Source: Planctomycetota bacterium
Lineage (GTDB): Bacteria > Planctomycetota > UBA1135 > GCA-002686595
Reading direction: 5' to 3'
Length of the DNA stretch: 64,000 nt
Assembly (NCBI GenBank): GCA_002683825.1
Contig: NYUD01000047.1
Location: 22,962-86,961 of the forward strand
Of this stretch, positions 63,341 through 64,000 are shown one piece after another. Each line of letters opens with the position of its first letter. Position 1 is the stretch's first letter. The notes beneath the pieces were generated by a model. That model searched no databases. It was given only the letters and a program-made list of their open reading frames with translations, and was not told where the DNA came from. Both the position numbers and the translations under genes were made by a program.

Positions 63341-64000
63341 CTAACTGATGTAGCGTGCCAGCAGATTCGACGCCCTGCGGGCCACCCATGGGGGCAGTTG
63401 CGTCCACGTCTTCCGAAGGAATGCGGTGCGGGGGTTGGAGGGGGTGAACGTGGGCAGCTCTTTTCGGCCGACGAGGTAGTAGCGATAGTTCAAGTTCGTG
63501 GCTTGAAAGCCCTGGTGGGTCTTGAACCTGAAGGCTCCCGAGTCCGTGCGGCTCCGGCAGAAATCGAATTTCTTGAAACCGTGTTCCACGGCCCACTCCT
63601 GTAGCGCCATGTACATGTAGTTGCTCGCGGAGAGCTCCCGGTCCGCTCCCGGCTGGGTTCCGGCGTAGTAGGCGATCAGTGTGTCCTGAAAACCGAACGA
63701 CATGACCGCCGCCACAGGCGTACTTCGCCTGCGTACCAGGTGTACGAAGACCTCTTCGTCCTCGAACACATCCAGGACCGCGCGAAAGTGCTGCGGCGGG
63801 AGGGCGGGGGATCCCAGGGCATGTTTGTTCTGAAAGAAAAGACGTACGAGGTCGTCGACGTACCACACGCCGCGACTCAGCTCGAGGCCGTGCTTGTTCC
63901 GCGCCTTGCGCGCCTCGGCCCGCGCTTTCTTCGGCATCCGGGCCAGCACCTCCCCTGGATCCTCAGGGAGGTCCTTGATGAACGTCGCGTACAGATCGGA
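63341..64000 (-). CDS. FemAB/GNAT-family protein of the PEP-CTERM type, 5' end outside window
   Basis: The visible C-terminal part (219 codons) has the GNAT-like FemAB features: PVAAVMSFGFQDTLIAYYAG, ASNYMYMALQEWAVEHGFKK, FDFCRSRTDSGAFRFKTHQG and LNYRYYLVGRKELP. These match FemAB-related proteins of PEP-CTERM/exosortase systems, thought to act in extracellular polysaccharide or envelope assembly. The frame is open to the right edge, so the start lies beyond it; GTG at 63949 is internal. Neighbours outside the window may include exosortase genes; none are seen here. Confidence 0.85.
   Translation of the reverse strand, partial: SDLYATFIKDLPEDPGEVLARMPKKARAEARKARNKHGLELSRGVWYVDDLVRLFFQNKHALGSPALPPQHFRAVLDVFEDEEVFVHLVRRRSTPVAAVMSFGFQDTLIAYYAGTQPGADRELSASNYMYMALQEWAVEHGFKKFDFCRSRTDSGAFRFKTHQGFQATNLNYRYYLVGRKELPTFTPSNPRTAFLRKTWTQLPPWVARRASNLLARYIS

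Overview
The window is about 64 kb of GC-rich bacterial chromosome, almost fully coding, with no recognisable phage, IS, CRISPR, rRNA or tRNA. The gene set suggests a Gram-negative member of the Planctomycetota or a close relative. Supporting signs are HEAT-repeat proteins with Gly/Pro-rich exported N-termini, a double-length UvrA, a DUF1573 lipoprotein, a PEP-CTERM-associated FemAB protein, and lipid A/heptose enzymes (LpxH, GmhB) together with TolC. This is an inference from gene content; no marker gene was compared with a database.

Layout. 1-5.8 kb (+): 3' end of sdhB, then two paralogous exported HEAT-repeat genes. Each HEAT gene is preceded by a sigma-54-like -24/-12 element. 5.9-11.9 kb (-): a tightly packed operon of NUDIX, purM, TPR-like protein, esterase-like protein, membrane spermidine-synthase-like protein and TPR-like membrane protein. 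12.0-16.0 kb (+): dxr, rseP (four PDZ-like modules) and a UbiA-type prenyltransferase. 16.0-17.9 kb: cca (-) and a membrane-anchored hypothetical gene (+). 17.9-42.5 kb: every gene is on the minus strand. From upstream to downstream these are aroA, galE, an MBL-fold hydrolase, an M28 peptidase, a PBP4-type dacB, an inositol-monophosphatase-like gene, a duplicated uvrA, an XPB helicase and its partner, thiE-like, thiL, tsaE, then an ECF sigma factor with a putative anti-sigma, a TolC-like protein and a HEAT lipoprotein. 42.6-45.6 kb (+): purC, purE, mtnA and a small internally duplicated protein. 45.6-58.5 kb (mostly -): FHA, degenerate GGDEF, NtrC-type activator, lpxH, cmk, plsC, rpsA, a lipoprotein, tyrS, then glyA and a CobW-family GTPase, with a DUF1573 lipoprotein on the plus strand. 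58.7-64 kb: rpoN, efp, a GT39-like membrane glycosyltransferase (-), a PEGA lipoprotein, gmhB, and a FemAB-like gene cut by the right edge.

Genes are often translationally coupled. Overlaps of the form ATGA, GTGA, TTGA and TGATG recur, and GTG or TTG starts are common. Two convergent gene pairs end on a shared CTAG.

The most interesting points are three. (1) A bacterial-type repair gene (tandemly fused uvrA) overlaps an archaeal/eukaryal-type XPB helicase and its usual partner, suggesting one co-expressed repair module. (2) The two exported HEAT paralogs appear to share a sigma-54 promoter motif while rpoN and an NtrC-type activator lie in the same window, next to FHA and degenerate GGDEF genes. 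(3) Several proteins have lost family active-site residues (esterase-like, ThiE-like, GGDEF) or carry variants in them (GAFTDA in the activator).
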